From the NCBI GenBank assembly GCA_003224085.1, contig QHYK01000038.1:124001-188000 (forward strand): a stretch of 64,000 nucleotides of DNA, written 5' to 3'. The notes under the pieces are model-generated. The model searched no databases, was not told the DNA's origin, and saw only the letters and a list, made by a program, of their open reading frames with translations. The DNA comes from Acidobacteriota bacterium. GTDB lineage: Bacteria > Acidobacteriota > Terriglobia > Acidiferrales > UBA7541. This document shows positions 53,340-63,300 of the stretch, piece after piece. How positions within the stretch are numbered: position 1 is the stretch's first letter; each line of letters begins with the position of its first letter. The position numbers and the translations under genes were made by a program.

Positions 53340-54383
53340 ATGAGAACGGCCGCGTTGCAGGAACGGCGTAACCGCCAAATTTTGGCGGACATCGTGCGTA
53401 CGTACATCGAAACGGGGGAGCCGGTGTCCTCGCGGGCAATTTCCAAGGGCTTTGAGGAAAGCCTAAGCACGGCTACAATTCGAAACGTGATGGCTGATTT
53501 GGAAGACGGCGGCTTTCTTTACCAGCCGCACACCTCGGCGGGACGGGTGCCCACGGCGGCTGCGTACCGTTTTTTTGCGCAGGAGATTGCCTCGCAGGCC
53601 ACCATCAGCGTCACAGACCGCGAGTGGATTCAGCGGGAGATGGGGGGCGCGAAAACCGCCGCAGAAATCACCGAGCGCGCGGGTCGCGTGCTGGCCGAGG
53701 TTTCGAATGGGCTGGGCATCGTCGTTTCGCCTCCGCTGAGCAAAACCCTTTTGGAGCATGCGCGCATGTGGCTGCTTCCGGACGGTCGCGTGGTCGTTGT
53801 GCTAATCTCGCCTGGCGGCAAGACGCGTGACAAAATCTTGAAGCCTGCCAGAGTCTTTACCCAGGCTGAACTCGACGCTACCGCGGATTTCCTGAATCGG
53901 CATTATTCCGGCTGGACGCTGGAAAGCATTCGAACCGACCTGCTCCAGAAACTGGCCGCGGAGCGCGAGCGCTACGAAGGAATTGCGCAGAACGCACTTT
54001 CGTTGTGCGATCCCGGCGTGCTGGACGAAGAGTCCGCGGCGCAAGTGCACGTGGAAGGAACGGCGCAGATCGTCGGCGCCGCGGATTTTGCCGACCAGGC
54101 GCAGTTGCGCGACCTGCTCGCAGCCATTGAGGAGAAGCACCGGCTCGTGACGCTTTTGAACGCGTGCATCGAAGCGCCGGAGCCGGTTCACGTGCTGATC
54201 GGCGTGAAGGAAATTTCGCAAGCGGGAGACAACCTCGCACTTATCAGCGCTCCGTACATGCGCAACGATCTGGTGCAGGGCTCGCTTGGCGTTCTTGGCC
54301 CCACGCGGATGCCGTACGAACGAGCCATGACCGCGGTCGCCTACGTGGCCCAGCTTTTCAGCGAAGCGCTGAGCAAAATCTGA
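53340..54383 (+). CDS. hrcA: Heat-inducible transcription repressor HrcA
   Basis: HrcA represses chaperone genes by binding CIRCE until it is titrated away during heat shock. The 347-residue protein starts with the winged-helix domain (RNRQILADIVRTYIETGEPVSSRAISK, STATIRNVMADLEDGGFLYQPHTSAGRVPTAAAYRFF), followed by the dimerisation and insert domains. It heads the order hrcA-grpE-dnaJ. Unlike the common hrcA-grpE-dnaK-dnaJ order, dnaK is not between grpE and dnaJ and must be elsewhere. The promoter region has phased repeats rather than a clear CIRCE. Confidence 0.93.
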   Translation: MRTAALQERRNRQILADIVRTYIETGEPVSSRAISKGFEESLSTATIRNVMADLEDGGFLYQPHTSAGRVPTAAAYRFFAQEIASQATISVTDREWIQREMGGAKTAAEITERAGRVLAEVSNGLGIVVSPPLSKTLLEHARMWLLPDGRVVVVLISPGGKTRDKILKPARVFTQAELDATADFLNRHYSGWTLESIRTDLLQKLAAERERYEGIAQNALSLCDPGVLDEESAAQVHVEGTAQIVGAADFADQAQLRDLLAAIEEKHRLVTLLNACIEAPEPVHVLIGVKEISQAGDNLALISAPYMRNDLVQGSLGVLGPTRMPYERAMTAVAYVAQLFSEALSKI

Positions 54384-54424
54384 AATTTCAAAGAACATTT
54401 TAAGAACACAGGAGAAGTGCCCCG

Positions 54425-55027
54425 GTGAGTGACAAGGAGAGAAAGCAAGAGAAAGCCGACGTCAATGCCAGCAAGGATGTGGATAGCTCCGAACTCGAGC
54501 CGTCGCCCGAAGCCAAGACCGTGGAGGCCGACTCGGCAAAGGAAAACGCTGAAATGGCCAAGCTGACTGCGGATCTGGCGGAACTTAAACAAACACTGCT
54601 GCGGCGCCAGGCTGATTTTGAGAATTACCGGAAGCGCATCGAAAAAGAGCGCTTCGAGGATTCCAAACGCGCCACCGCCCGCGTGATCGAAGGCCTCATC
54701 CCCGTGATTGACGGCTTCGAGCACGCGCTTGCGGCCCATCGCGATGCGGAGGAATACGAGAGCTATCGTAAGGGCTTTGAGCTCATCTACAAGCAGCTCC
54801 TTGACAACATCACGAAGCTCGGCGCGCAGCGCATGGACCCCGTCGGACAGCCCTTCGACCCCAATCTCCATCAGGCCATGGACCGCACGGAAACGACGGA
54901 GGAAAAAGACGGGACGATTCTTCAAGTTTTCCAGCCCGGCTACGTTTTCCATGGCCGCGTGTTGCGTCCCGCGATGGTGCGTGTAGCAGTCCATCCGAGT
55001 CCCGCATCGAAAGAAGCTGTGAACTAA
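54425..55027 (+). CDS. grpE: GrpE nucleotide-exchange factor
   Basis: GrpE releases ADP from DnaK. The 200-residue protein has a charged N-terminus, a long coiled coil (AELKQTLLRRQADFENYRKRIEKERFED) and the C-terminal beta-domain ending PGYVFHGRVLRPAMVRVA, the family signature. It starts at a GTG, with AGGAG about ten bases upstream, 41 bp after hrcA. DnaJ follows 18 bp later; together with hrcA these form a heat-shock operon. Confidence 0.93.
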   Translation: MSDKERKQEKADVNASKDVDSSELEPSPEAKTVEADSAKENAEMAKLTADLAELKQTLLRRQADFENYRKRIEKERFEDSKRATARVIEGLIPVIDGFEHALAAHRDAEEYESYRKGFELIYKQLLDNITKLGAQRMDPVGQPFDPNLHQAMDRTETTEEKDGTILQVFQPGYVFHGRVLRPAMVRVAVHPSPASKEAVN

Positions 55028-55045
55028 GGAAGAGAGAAAGTTTCC

Positions 55046-56191
55046 ATGTCCAAAGGGAATCCCCGCGATTATTACGAGGTGCTCGGTGTTTCGCGCACGG
55101 CGACGCTGGAAGAGGTGAAGTCGGCGTACCGCAAAGCGGCATTGAAATGGCATCCGGACCGCAATCCGGAAAATAAATCCGAAGCGGAAGCCAGATTTCG
55201 CGAATACACCGAGGCTTACAGCGTCCTCAGCGATCCGCAAAAAAGGCAGGTCTACGACACTTACGGGCACGCCGGCCTATCGGGCGCCGGCGCGGGTCAA
55301 GGGTTTGACCAAACCATCTTTCAGGACTTCCACGACATCTTCGGGGACTTCTTCGGGTTCGAGGATATATTTGGGGGCGGATCCCGGCGAGGCCGGGGCC
55401 GCGGGCGCGCGCAGCGTGGGGCCGACCTGCGCTACGACATGTCGCTGACTTTTGAGGAAGCGGCGGCCGGGGTGGCGACAAAAATCAAGCTGCCCCGACA
55501 GGAATTCTGCGAAGCCTGCAACGGTACGGGCGCGAAAAAGGGCACGGGCGTGGTCACCTGCACATCTTGCGGCGGGCGCGGGCAGGTGGCTTATCAGCAG
55601 GGATTCTTTACGATTACGCGCACGTGCCCGTCCTGCCAGGGCGCAGGCCAGATCGTGAAAGAACGCTGCCTGGACTGCCGCGGGCAAGGCCGCGTGGAGC
55701 GCGAGAAGACCATTGAGTTGCGCATTCCGCCCGGAGTGGACACCGGCACGCGCCTGCGGGTCGCCGGGGAGGGCGAGCCCGGGCCGAACGGTGGCCCCAA
55801 CGGGGACCTCTACGTGGTGCTCGAAGTCAAAGAGCATTCTTATTTCGAGCGGCGGGGCGCGGATTTGTACTGCACCATTCCCATCAGCATCGCGCAAGCC
55901 ACGCTCGGAACCGAGCTCCCCGTTCCCGGTTTGAATGGCGAGGAGAAACTCAAGATTCCCGAAGGCACGCAGAGCGGCGCGGTCTTTCGCGTCAAGGGGA
56001 AAGGCCTGCCCGATCCGCACGGCGGCGGCCGCGGCGATTTGTACTATCACGTCCGCGTGCTGACGCCGACGAAGCTGACGCGCGAGCAGCGAAAACTCAT
56101 CGAACAGCTCGGCGCCACGCTGAAAGTGGAAAACAAGCCCGCCGAGCGCGGCTCCTCGATCTTCGACAAGGTGAAAGACATCTTCGGTTGA
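55046..56191 (+). CDS. dnaJ: Chaperone DnaJ
   Basis: The co-chaperone stimulates DnaK ATPase. It has a J-domain with the HPD motif (LKWHPDRNPE), a Gly/Phe-rich linker (GAGQGFDQTIFQDFHDIFGDFFGF), four C-x-x-C-x-G-x-G zinc repeats (CEACNGTG, CTSCGGRG, CPSCQGAG, CLDCRGQG) and the C-terminal substrate domain (LPDPHGGGRGDLYYHVRV). At 381 residues it is a full type I DnaJ. A TnpB element begins a few bases after its stop codon. Confidence 0.95.
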   Translation: MSKGNPRDYYEVLGVSRTATLEEVKSAYRKAALKWHPDRNPENKSEAEARFREYTEAYSVLSDPQKRQVYDTYGHAGLSGAGAGQGFDQTIFQDFHDIFGDFFGFEDIFGGGSRRGRGRGRAQRGADLRYDMSLTFEEAAAGVATKIKLPRQEFCEACNGTGAKKGTGVVTCTSCGGRGQVAYQQGFFTITRTCPSCQGAGQIVKERCLDCRGQGRVEREKTIELRIPPGVDTGTRLRVAGEGEPGPNGGPNGDLYVVLEVKEHSYFERRGADLYCTIPISIAQATLGTELPVPGLNGEEKLKIPEGTQSGAVFRVKGKGLPDPHGGGRGDLYYHVRVLTPTKLTREQRKLIEQLGATLKVENKPAERGSSIFDKVKDIFG

Positions 56192-57650
56192 CGACTCCCC
56201 ACGCCTAAAAGCGGGGGATTCCTCGGAGTTACTATGCGGCATGGCCACATACCTCCGACGATGTTTCCTGCTTCCCGGGCCCACGCCTAAACTCGCGTTT
56301 AGGTCCTACTGTGCCTCCACAGGCTAATACCGAGCGTCCCTCGGCTAAGATTCTCAAACCCTCGACGAAAATGTTTACGACGGCATTCTCGTCCCGCTGA
56401 TGTTCGGTATGGCAACTCGAACACGTCCAACGGTCTTGGAGTTTGAGGTCTATATTCTTTTGGTGACAAATGCAGCACAACTTTGATGACGGGAAGAACC
56501 TAGCTACTTTGACGAGCGTTCTTCCAGGCCACTTGCACTGGTATTCCAACATGCCAACGAACTCGCCGAAGCCCGCATCCGAGATGGCTCTGGCTAAGCG
56601 GCGATTCTTAAGTAGGTTCTTGGTGCCGGGCGTCTCAACCATAATCACTTGGTTTTTGTGAATCAGTTGCGTGCTCAATTTCTGGAGAAAATCCGTGCGA
56701 AGATCGGTTACTCGCTGACAAATATGAGCCACCCTGCTACGCGCCTTCTTGCGGTTCTTAGAACCCTGCTCACAACGGCTCAAACGCTTTTGGGCGGTGC
56801 GGAGCTTTGACAGTGCCGCCAGCAAAGGACGAGGCAACCACACCTGAGACCACCTTCTTCCATTGAAGAAGTTGAACGTCTTGGTGTTCATGTCCACAGC
56901 CTACAACAGGCAACGGCTGCTCTACTTGGAACGAAACATAATACAGGCGTCATGCTCAGCACAACCGAGGATGGCTCGCCGCTTACACGACGGTGCCAAA
57001 CAATGGGGATCGCACCGATCTTGGAAAGGCTTAGGACGCCATTTTTGAAACGGAAAGAGTTTCTGGTGAAACGAGCAGACTGACGGTTTGATTTCTTCTT
57101 AAACCTCGGTGGTTTTACTTTATCCGGACGCTTACCCATCAAGGAGTCGAACCAATTCTTGTACGCGGTATCTAAAGCACGCCCGGTCTGCTGTAACGAT
57201 TGGGCGCTGGCTTCGCGGAGCCAAGGCAACGCGGTCTTTATTCTGGTTAGTTCCAGACTGCGTTGTGCTGGAGAAGTCTTGGTTTGGTTGTGGGAGTATC
57301 TGGTTTGCGAAAAGTTCAAAAGATGATTGTACACAAATCGGGCGCAACCAAACTGACGCGCCGCCAGGAGAACTTGCTCTGGGGTGAGATATACCCGACC
57401 CTTGACGCCGTGTTTGGTGGAGTTAGACATTACTTCTGGTTGTCCACGTACTGCTTGTGACCTCGGCTCGATATCTAAAAGCCGCCTTAGGTATCAAATT
57501 GAAGAGACGCTCGGCAACCTTATCCACAAGCACTTTACGACGGTACACCTAAGGGCGTTATAGCCCTTCGCTTTTCTTTCGTCAACAGTTTTCTGGAAGC
57601 CTTATATCCCCATGCCTGAAGCCAAGGGGCTTTACGGCTCCCCTCGGTAA
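56192..57650 (-). mobile_element. IS200/IS605-type element with a broken tnpB and no tnpA
   Basis: The element contains a TnpB gene on the minus strand. Its right side (past the 3' end of tnpB) has the hairpin CCCCACGC-CTAAAA-GCGGGGG at 56197-56217, directly after the dnaJ stop; the left side has AAGGGC/GCCCTT near 57550 and CCCC/GGGG at 57608-57629 followed by CTTTACGGC, a pattern frequent at IS605 ends. The exact ends cannot be fixed without an empty site. No transposase tnpA is present, so mobility would need one in trans. The region between 57431 and 57686 holds no other gene. Confidence 0.6.
56232..57430 (-). pseudogene. tnpB: Frameshifted TnpB (IS605 OrfB) RNA-guided nuclease
   Basis: The ORF track shows two pieces. 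The first (57430 downwards) has the N-terminal OrfB helix-turn-helix region (QFGCARFVYNHLLNFS, WLREASAQSLQQTGRALD). A short middle part in another frame reads YYVSFQVEQPLPVVG, and the second piece continues with VDMNTKTFNFF and the rest. The RuvC-type catalytic residues are kept: Asp in VDMNTKTF, Glu in VIMVETPGTKNLLKNRR, Asp in HQRDENAVVN, and the zinc finger C-x2-C...C-x2-C (LCCICHQ, WTCSSCHT). Two single-base frameshifts near 56960 and 56900 therefore seem to be the only damage, suggesting recent inactivation or sequence error. Intact TnpB uses an RNA from the 3' end of its gene to guide cleavage. Confidence 0.8.
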
Positions 57651-57686
57651 ATTGTGTTGCGCCTCCGGCGCGGAGAAGATCAGAGG

Positions 57687-59054
57687 CTAAGACTTGATGG
57701 TGTTGGTGGCGGCGTCCCAAGTGACCGCGGCTCTGCGAAAATAGGATTCGTTGGCCATGTGGCAGGCCAGCGCGGCGTTGTGGCCAAACACGGCGTCTTC
57801 GACGACGGGCTGGCGCGACTTGACTGCCTGGAAAAATTTCCAGAGGTGTGGTTTCTCTTCGTCCCAGGAAGCGCCTTTGTAGTTGTAACCCTCGGTGACG
57901 GGCTCTTTCCCCGGCTTGGGGTCGTGCTCTTCGTGCCATTTCTTGAAGTACGCTTCGCGCAAGGCGCGCGGGAAGCCGTAAGCGTAATAGCTGGGGGCTT
58001 CGTCCTGGCCGGACTGCGGGAAGTAGGTGATGGTGAATTCGGTCACTTCCAGAATTCCCTTGGAGCCCTGGAAGCGGTACATCTCGGGAGATTCGCAACC
58101 CAAATTCAAACGGAGATAAACAGGGGCGCGGTCTTCGCCGTACTCGAAGAGCGTTGTGTGAACGTCGGGCATATTGCGGCCATCTTTGAAGCGCAGGATG
58201 TTGCCAAGCGCCAAAGCGCGCTGGGGCGGCGCGTTCCAGCCCAGCATAAAGTTCATGCCGCTGACGAGATGGACAAGCAAATCGCCCGCCAGGCCGGTTC
58301 CGTATTCCTTCCAGCAGCGCCAGCGTGCGAAATATTTGGGGGACATGTCGGGGTCCCAAGGCCGCTTGGTCGCTTCGCCCTGCCAGGTGTCCCAATCAAA
58401 ATTGCTGAGAGCCAAATCGGGCGGAGGCGGATATTCCCACGCGCCGGTGGGATCGTTGCGGCCGTAGGTTCCTTCAACAAGAGTAAGCGTGCCGATGATG
58501 CCGTTTGCAAGAAGCTCTTTTGCTTTGGCGCAAATGACGGAGCTGACGCGCTGCGAGCCGATTTGCACAATGCGGCCCGTTTTTTTCGCCGCGGCCACCA
58601 TGGCCACGCCGTCAGCGGGAGAGTGCGACATAGGCTTCTCGCAGTAGATGTCTTTTCCGGCGTTTACGGCGTCCACGACGACTTGCTTGTGCCAATGGTC
58701 GGGAACGGCGGCGACGATGCAGTCGATCTCCTTGTTGTCGAGAAGTTCCTTATAGCGGCGCGTGGTGGGAATTTTCGAGCCGACGATTTCCTGCGCGAGC
58801 GTGTGGCGGCCGTCGTAAAGGTCGGCGGCCGCGACGCACTCGACACCGGGCAGCTGGATGGCATTGGTAAGCAGGCCGGAGCCCTGCATGCCGATGCCGA
58901 CGATGCCGAAGCGCACGCGATCGCCCGGCGGCGTGGATTGCAAGGGCAGAGGAATATGCTCCGGCTCGAGGAAAATTCTCGGCGAAGCGGCGAGCGCTCC
59001 GGTGGCGCCGGCGCTGCGCTGGAGGAATTCGCGGCGGGAGAGGTCTTTTTTCAT
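57687..59054 (-). CDS. Twin-arginine-exported Gfo/Idh/MocA-family oxidoreductase
   Basis: The 455-residue protein opens with a Tat-type signal (DLSRREFLQRSAGATGALAAS). The Rossmann domain follows (VRFGIVGIGMQGSGL), with DIYCEKPMSHS as the E-K-P catalytic motif and a long substrate domain including DWDTWQGEATKRPWDPD, a hallmark of the exported acidobacterial/planctomycete/Bacteroidetes group. Such enzymes carry a tightly held NAD(P) and are implicated in oxidising glycosides to 3-keto sugars in the periplasm. The next gene downstream is the IS element; upstream is an exported sugar isomerase, pointing to a shared carbohydrate pathway. Confidence 0.87.
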   Translation of the reverse strand: MKKDLSRREFLQRSAGATGALAASPRIFLEPEHIPLPLQSTPPGDRVRFGIVGIGMQGSGLLTNAIQLPGVECVAAADLYDGRHTLAQEIVGSKIPTTRRYKELLDNKEIDCIVAAVPDHWHKQVVVDAVNAGKDIYCEKPMSHSPADGVAMVAAAKKTGRIVQIGSQRVSSVICAKAKELLANGIIGTLTLVEGTYGRNDPTGAWEYPPPPDLALSNFDWDTWQGEATKRPWDPDMSPKYFARWRCWKEYGTGLAGDLLVHLVSGMNFMLGWNAPPQRALALGNILRFKDGRNMPDVHTTLFEYGEDRAPVYLRLNLGCESPEMYRFQGSKGILEVTEFTITYFPQSGQDEAPSYYAYGFPRALREAYFKKWHEEHDPKPGKEPVTEGYNYKGASWDEEKPHLWKFFQAVKSRQPVVEDAVFGHNAALACHMANESYFRRAAVTWDAATNTIKS

Positions 59055-59088
59055 GGTGCGCTCCTTGAGGAAGTTAATGGTTGACAGC

Positions 59089-59129
59089 CAGATCAGAGAG
59101 CAGAGATCAGAAACCAGAAATCCGAAACC
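59089..59129. repeat. GATCAGAGA-type dispersed intergenic repeat, copy 2
   Basis: CAGATCAGAGAGCAGAGATC and then AGAAACCAGAAATCCGAAAC form an imperfect array related to 26432-26464. The remaining intergenic bases up to 59313 include GGGCTAAAGCCC, a small palindrome, but no gene. Confidence 0.4.
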
Positions 59130-59313
59130 AACTGCTCGGAATCAGGTTCTTGTAAAAACGAGGCCCAAAGTTGTGAAACAAAACCAGGAACACCGGCCGG
59201 GCTCGGAACGACCCCAGCTGGGCTAAAGCCCGGCCTCTCGAAATGCTTGGCTTCGCGGGCTCAGCCCAACGAAAAGGCCACGTCCTGAGCTACAGCACGG
59301 CCAATGCCACAGC

Positions 59314-60246
59314 TCAAAATCGCAAATCGTGCAGATAGTTGTAACTGATCTTAATGTCGTCAAAAGCCGATTTCGGATAGTCGTTCTCGACGAAATAATG
59401 CTTGATGCCGGCTTTGCCGTCGTGCGCGAAAAGATTTTTCCAGTTGACGGAGCCTTTGCCGACGTCAGCGAGATGTCCCAGGAATTTGACCGAGCCCGTT
59501 GCCCCGCTGTAGCTGCTGGTACTGTTGGGATCGTTCACGTAATCCTTCACATGGACAAGCGGGAAGCGGCCGGGATATTTATTGAAATATGCGATGGGAT
59601 CTTTTCCCGCAACGGTGATCCAGCAGAGATCCATTTCCATGGCGACGAGCTTGGGATCCGTCTCTGCGAGAAGAAAATCGTACGGGAGTTTTCCGCCGAG
59701 AGCTTCGGACGGCTGGAATTCGAACGAGTGGTTGTGATAGCCGAACTGGATGCCAGCTTTCTGGCTTTCCTCGCCGGCTTTGTTAAAAAGCTCGGCGGCG
59801 CGCTTCCATCCGCCGGGCTCGGCGCGCTGCTTTTCGTCAATCCAGGGACAAACGATGTAGCTGTGGCCGACGATTTTGGCGGCCTCCAGAGTTTCCGGCC
59901 ACTTGTTTTCGACCGTGGGATAGTCGACGTGGGCGGAAGGAGAGGCGAGGCCGTTTTTGTCGAGAAGCGCGCGAACGTCTTGCGGCGAATGCTCGAAATA
60001 GCCGGCGAATTCGACTTCCTTGTAGCCGGTCGCGGCGACTTTGGCGATGGTGTCTTCGAAGTCGGTTTTCATGGCATCGCGAACGGTGTACAGCTGCAGG
60101 CCGATGCGGTCGATTTGGTGCACCGCTTCGGGCGGGTTGGATTTGAAAAAACGGGCGGAGTCCGCGGCCCAGGCGGGTCGGGCAGCGGCGGAAAGGGTTG
60201 CGGCAAGCGAACTGCCGATAAATGTGCGTCGGTTCATGGGCTGCAT
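59314..60246 (-). CDS. Exported sugar phosphate isomerase/epimerase-family (AP-endonuclease 2 fold) protein
   Basis: The 310-residue protein has a Tat-like signal (MNRRTFIGSSLAATLSAAARPAWA) and a xylose-isomerase-like TIM barrel: GLQLYTVRDAM, EVEFAGYF with a metal Glu, GIQFGYHNHSFEF, the metal Asp in MEMDLCWITVAG, HVKDYV and the final Glu in HYFVENDYPK. Enzymes of this family isomerise or epimerise sugars, and some act on 3-keto glycosides next to Gfo/Idh oxidoreductases. Two close ATGs (60246 and 60237) are possible starts. The exported oxidoreductase gene follows, and receptor 2 lies upstream on the same strand. Confidence 0.85.
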   Translation of the reverse strand: MQPMNRRTFIGSSLAATLSAAARPAWAADSARFFKSNPPEAVHQIDRIGLQLYTVRDAMKTDFEDTIAKVAATGYKEVEFAGYFEHSPQDVRALLDKNGLASPSAHVDYPTVENKWPETLEAAKIVGHSYIVCPWIDEKQRAEPGGWKRAAELFNKAGEESQKAGIQFGYHNHSFEFQPSEALGGKLPYDFLLAETDPKLVAMEMDLCWITVAGKDPIAYFNKYPGRFPLVHVKDYVNDPNSTSSYSGATGSVKFLGHLADVGKGSVNWKNLFAHDGKAGIKHYFVENDYPKSAFDDIKISYNYLHDLRF

Positions 60247-60341
60247 TTTACCTCTTCAGGAAGAAAAGGGAACAGGGATAGCAGAAAAAAGAGTGGCGAT
60301 TCGAACTGGAGCCGAATCGCCGCCCTTTGGGGTTAGGGGTG

Positions 60342-63300
60342 TCAGAAGTAGAGGCGCAAGCCGAACTGCATGATGCGCGGCAGATGCGTGCCTGTGGCGT
60401 GCAGGAAGCTTGTGCCTGCGAAACTGCCAGGTGTGATCTGGTTCGGCATGCTGCTACTTATGCTATTGAACTCGGTGTGGTTGAAAACGTTGAAGTTCTC
60501 CCACCGGAAGTCCATCCCCGTTTTTTCGGTGAACGCAAACTTCTTAAAAAGACCGAAGTCGAAGTTCGTGCGCCGAGGCAAGTACAGGGTGGCACGTCCG
60601 ACATTTCCGAAGGTGAGTCCTGTGGGAAGTGCAAACGCCATCGGGTTGTACAAGAGCGGTCCTGGCTGGCTCGGGTCTTGATTTGCCGTGAAGCCGCTGT
60701 GAGGGTTGCTAACCTGGTCGGGGCGCGAGCCGGTACCCACGCCATTGCCCACGCCGGCGTTATCTCCAAAGGTCGTGCCATTGGTGACGCTAAACGGATT
60801 TCCTGTCGCAACCACTGTGATACCGGAAACTTGCCAGCCGCCAAGCAGCGTATGCGAAAATCCGGAACCCTTAAAGAAGGGCAAGCCATAAACATAGCTG
60901 ATCGCAAGATTATGGCGCTGGTCGAAAGAGGAGCTGCCCCTGTTAGCAGCTATATCGTAAGCATTCACGAACGCGCCATCGTAGCGGTCGGAGGAATTGT
61001 CAATGGAGTGGCTGTAGGTGTAGGCAAGGCTCAATGTTAAATCGCCGACATTGCGACGTGCCGCAACCTGAAGGGCGTTGTAGATCGAATTGGCCACATC
61101 CCGAAGATAAGTAAGGTTGCTGTAGCCGGGAAATGCAGTGCGCCGCGGGTCCACGCTGGTTCCGCAACCGGCGATGAGCAGGTTGGTCTCCGCCTGTCCA
61201 GTAACGGGTACACCGTTCACCGTGGGGTTAAGCACACCAGTTGTGGGGCAGACGGTGTTTATAGGAGGGCCGCCCGCTACGGCATTTTGCGAGGTAATAA
61301 TCGGTTCCCCCTTAGTATAGGGATTCGCGACGCCTGCGCCGCAAGGGCCACCGCCAATGATTGGGCAGAGCTGGTTACCGTTGCTAAGAGAGGTCAGATG
61401 CGTGCCTTTACTGCCGACGTAGGCAGCCGAAAGGACAACATGATAAGGGAGGTCTCTTTGGACGTTCAGGTTCCACTGCTGAACGTAAGGCCAGACCGCC
61501 TTGTTGGGAATGGAGTTCACCGAAAGCGGAAAGAGCGGAACACCAGCGCCAGCACCAATGCTTTGATAGCCAACGATGTTGGACTGAGTTGCTGCCAGGA
61601 TGAGCGGCGGAGAACCCTCGAGCGATTCCGTATTGCCCTCGTTGCCGTTGGTGTGTTCGAAGAAAATCCCAAAGCCGCCTCGAATAGCAGTTTTTCCATC
61701 ACCTTTCGGGTCCAAGGCGAAGCCGAAGCGCGGTGCGGGGTTGAAGAGATGTCCCGCTAGACAGCCAGCGTTGGGCGAAGAGCCAATAGAGACGGTTGGA
61801 AAAGCTGACCCGGGGAGCAAAGGCAAATTGCCTCCCGATCCACCGCACTGGACAAAGCCGTTCAACGGATTTCCGGTACCCGAGCCGGTGTTTAAGGAAC
61901 CATCGGCGTTAAATCCGGGTTCATTGGCCGCAACAAACTTGGTGGGGTCAAGGTTGAAGGCGTGTTTGTACCGTTCGCGGTAAGTGCCAAAAAGGCTCAG
62001 CCGCAAGCCCAGATTCAGAGTCAGGCGTTTGTTTACCCGCCAGTCGTCCTGGAAATAGGGCTCCACGATTTTGTAGCGATCATAGTACTTGAGGATCGCG
62101 CTCCACTGCTTGTAACTGGCAATATTTCCCAACAGCAAGTCAGCGAACGTGTTTCCCGTACTGACGGAGGAGCCCGTGCTGAAGCTCAAGATGCCCTGGA
62201 CGTTAGGGGAGTTTTCCTCGTTCTTCTGCGCGAAAGCTGTGTAAACGCCCATTTGCAGTGTATGCGTTCCGACGATCTTGGTGAGGTTATCGCGATACGT
62301 ATACGTGGGATTAGCGTTGTTCCATGGAAAGTAGCCCGTATCCTGGGCCAATGAGCCATTGGAGCCGCCGTCATACGCGGTGTTACCGCTAAGGGAGATC
62401 GAAGGCAGCTTTCCGCCAAAGCCATTATTGAAAAGAGACCCCATCGTTCCAGCAGGAAGCGGCGCGGGACCGTTCAATGCGGTTAGGAAAATATGATCAG
62501 CCGTGTAGCTGGCAACAAATTCGTTGAGCAGGGTCGGCGAAATGTTCGCGTTCAAGCGCGCCACGAAGCTCGACCCCGGACCGACGAATTTGGTCTGGAT
62601 GCTCTGAAAGTCCGAGGTACCGTTGCCCCACAGAGGGTTAGGCACGATGGTCTGCCAGGAATCATGGATGTAGCGGAAAGTCAGGCGGTAATTATTGGTC
62701 AGGTTATGATCGACGCGCAGGAGTTCTTCTCGCCAAGTCTCCGGCGTAGACACGGTCTGCACCACGGCCGGGAAGCCGCCGAGCGTAAGGCCAGGCGTCT
62801 GATGAGGAATCAACGCAAGCAACGCCTGCCCGACTGCGGTCGGTGTAATCGTATTGTTCGGGAAAGGCTGTCCGGCGTTTGGCCCGGTGGTTTGGTGCGG
62901 GCAGTCGGATCCTGGGCAAAGGTCACTAAAGTTGCCGCTGCGCTCGGCATCGGAGGGAACGTTCTGAGGGCTTATGGTGCTAGGAAACTTTTGCTTTCGC
63001 CACTCCTCGGAGAAGAAGAAGAAGGTTTTTTTCTTGTCGTTGTTGTAGTGGTTGGGAATGTAAACGGGTCCACCGAGAGTGTAACCGTAGTCGTGCTTCT
63101 TGTAAGGAGGCCTGGGGTTTTTGGCCGCGTTGTCAAAGAAATCGTTGGCGTTAAAGAAGTCGTTGCGGGCGTATTCGAAGGCACTGCCATGGAAACTCGC
63201 GGTTCCGCTCTTGGTCTCGATTTCAACGGTGCCGGAGCCGTTTCGTCCGTATTGAGCTCCATAATTGGAGGTCAGCACCCGAAATTCGGCGATGGCCTCG

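Noticed and set aside
56232-56897. Loss of the first catalytic Asp of TnpB by deletion
   Set aside because: On closer reading VDMNTKTF aligns with the usual V/I-D-x-x-x-K-x-F motif, so the Asp is present; only frameshifts are needed.
57535-58395. 286-codon minus-strand ORF overlapping the exported Gfo/Idh gene
   Set aside because: Same strand, different frame from the Gfo/Idh gene; composition Arg/Pro-rich with no motif, so a frame shadow.
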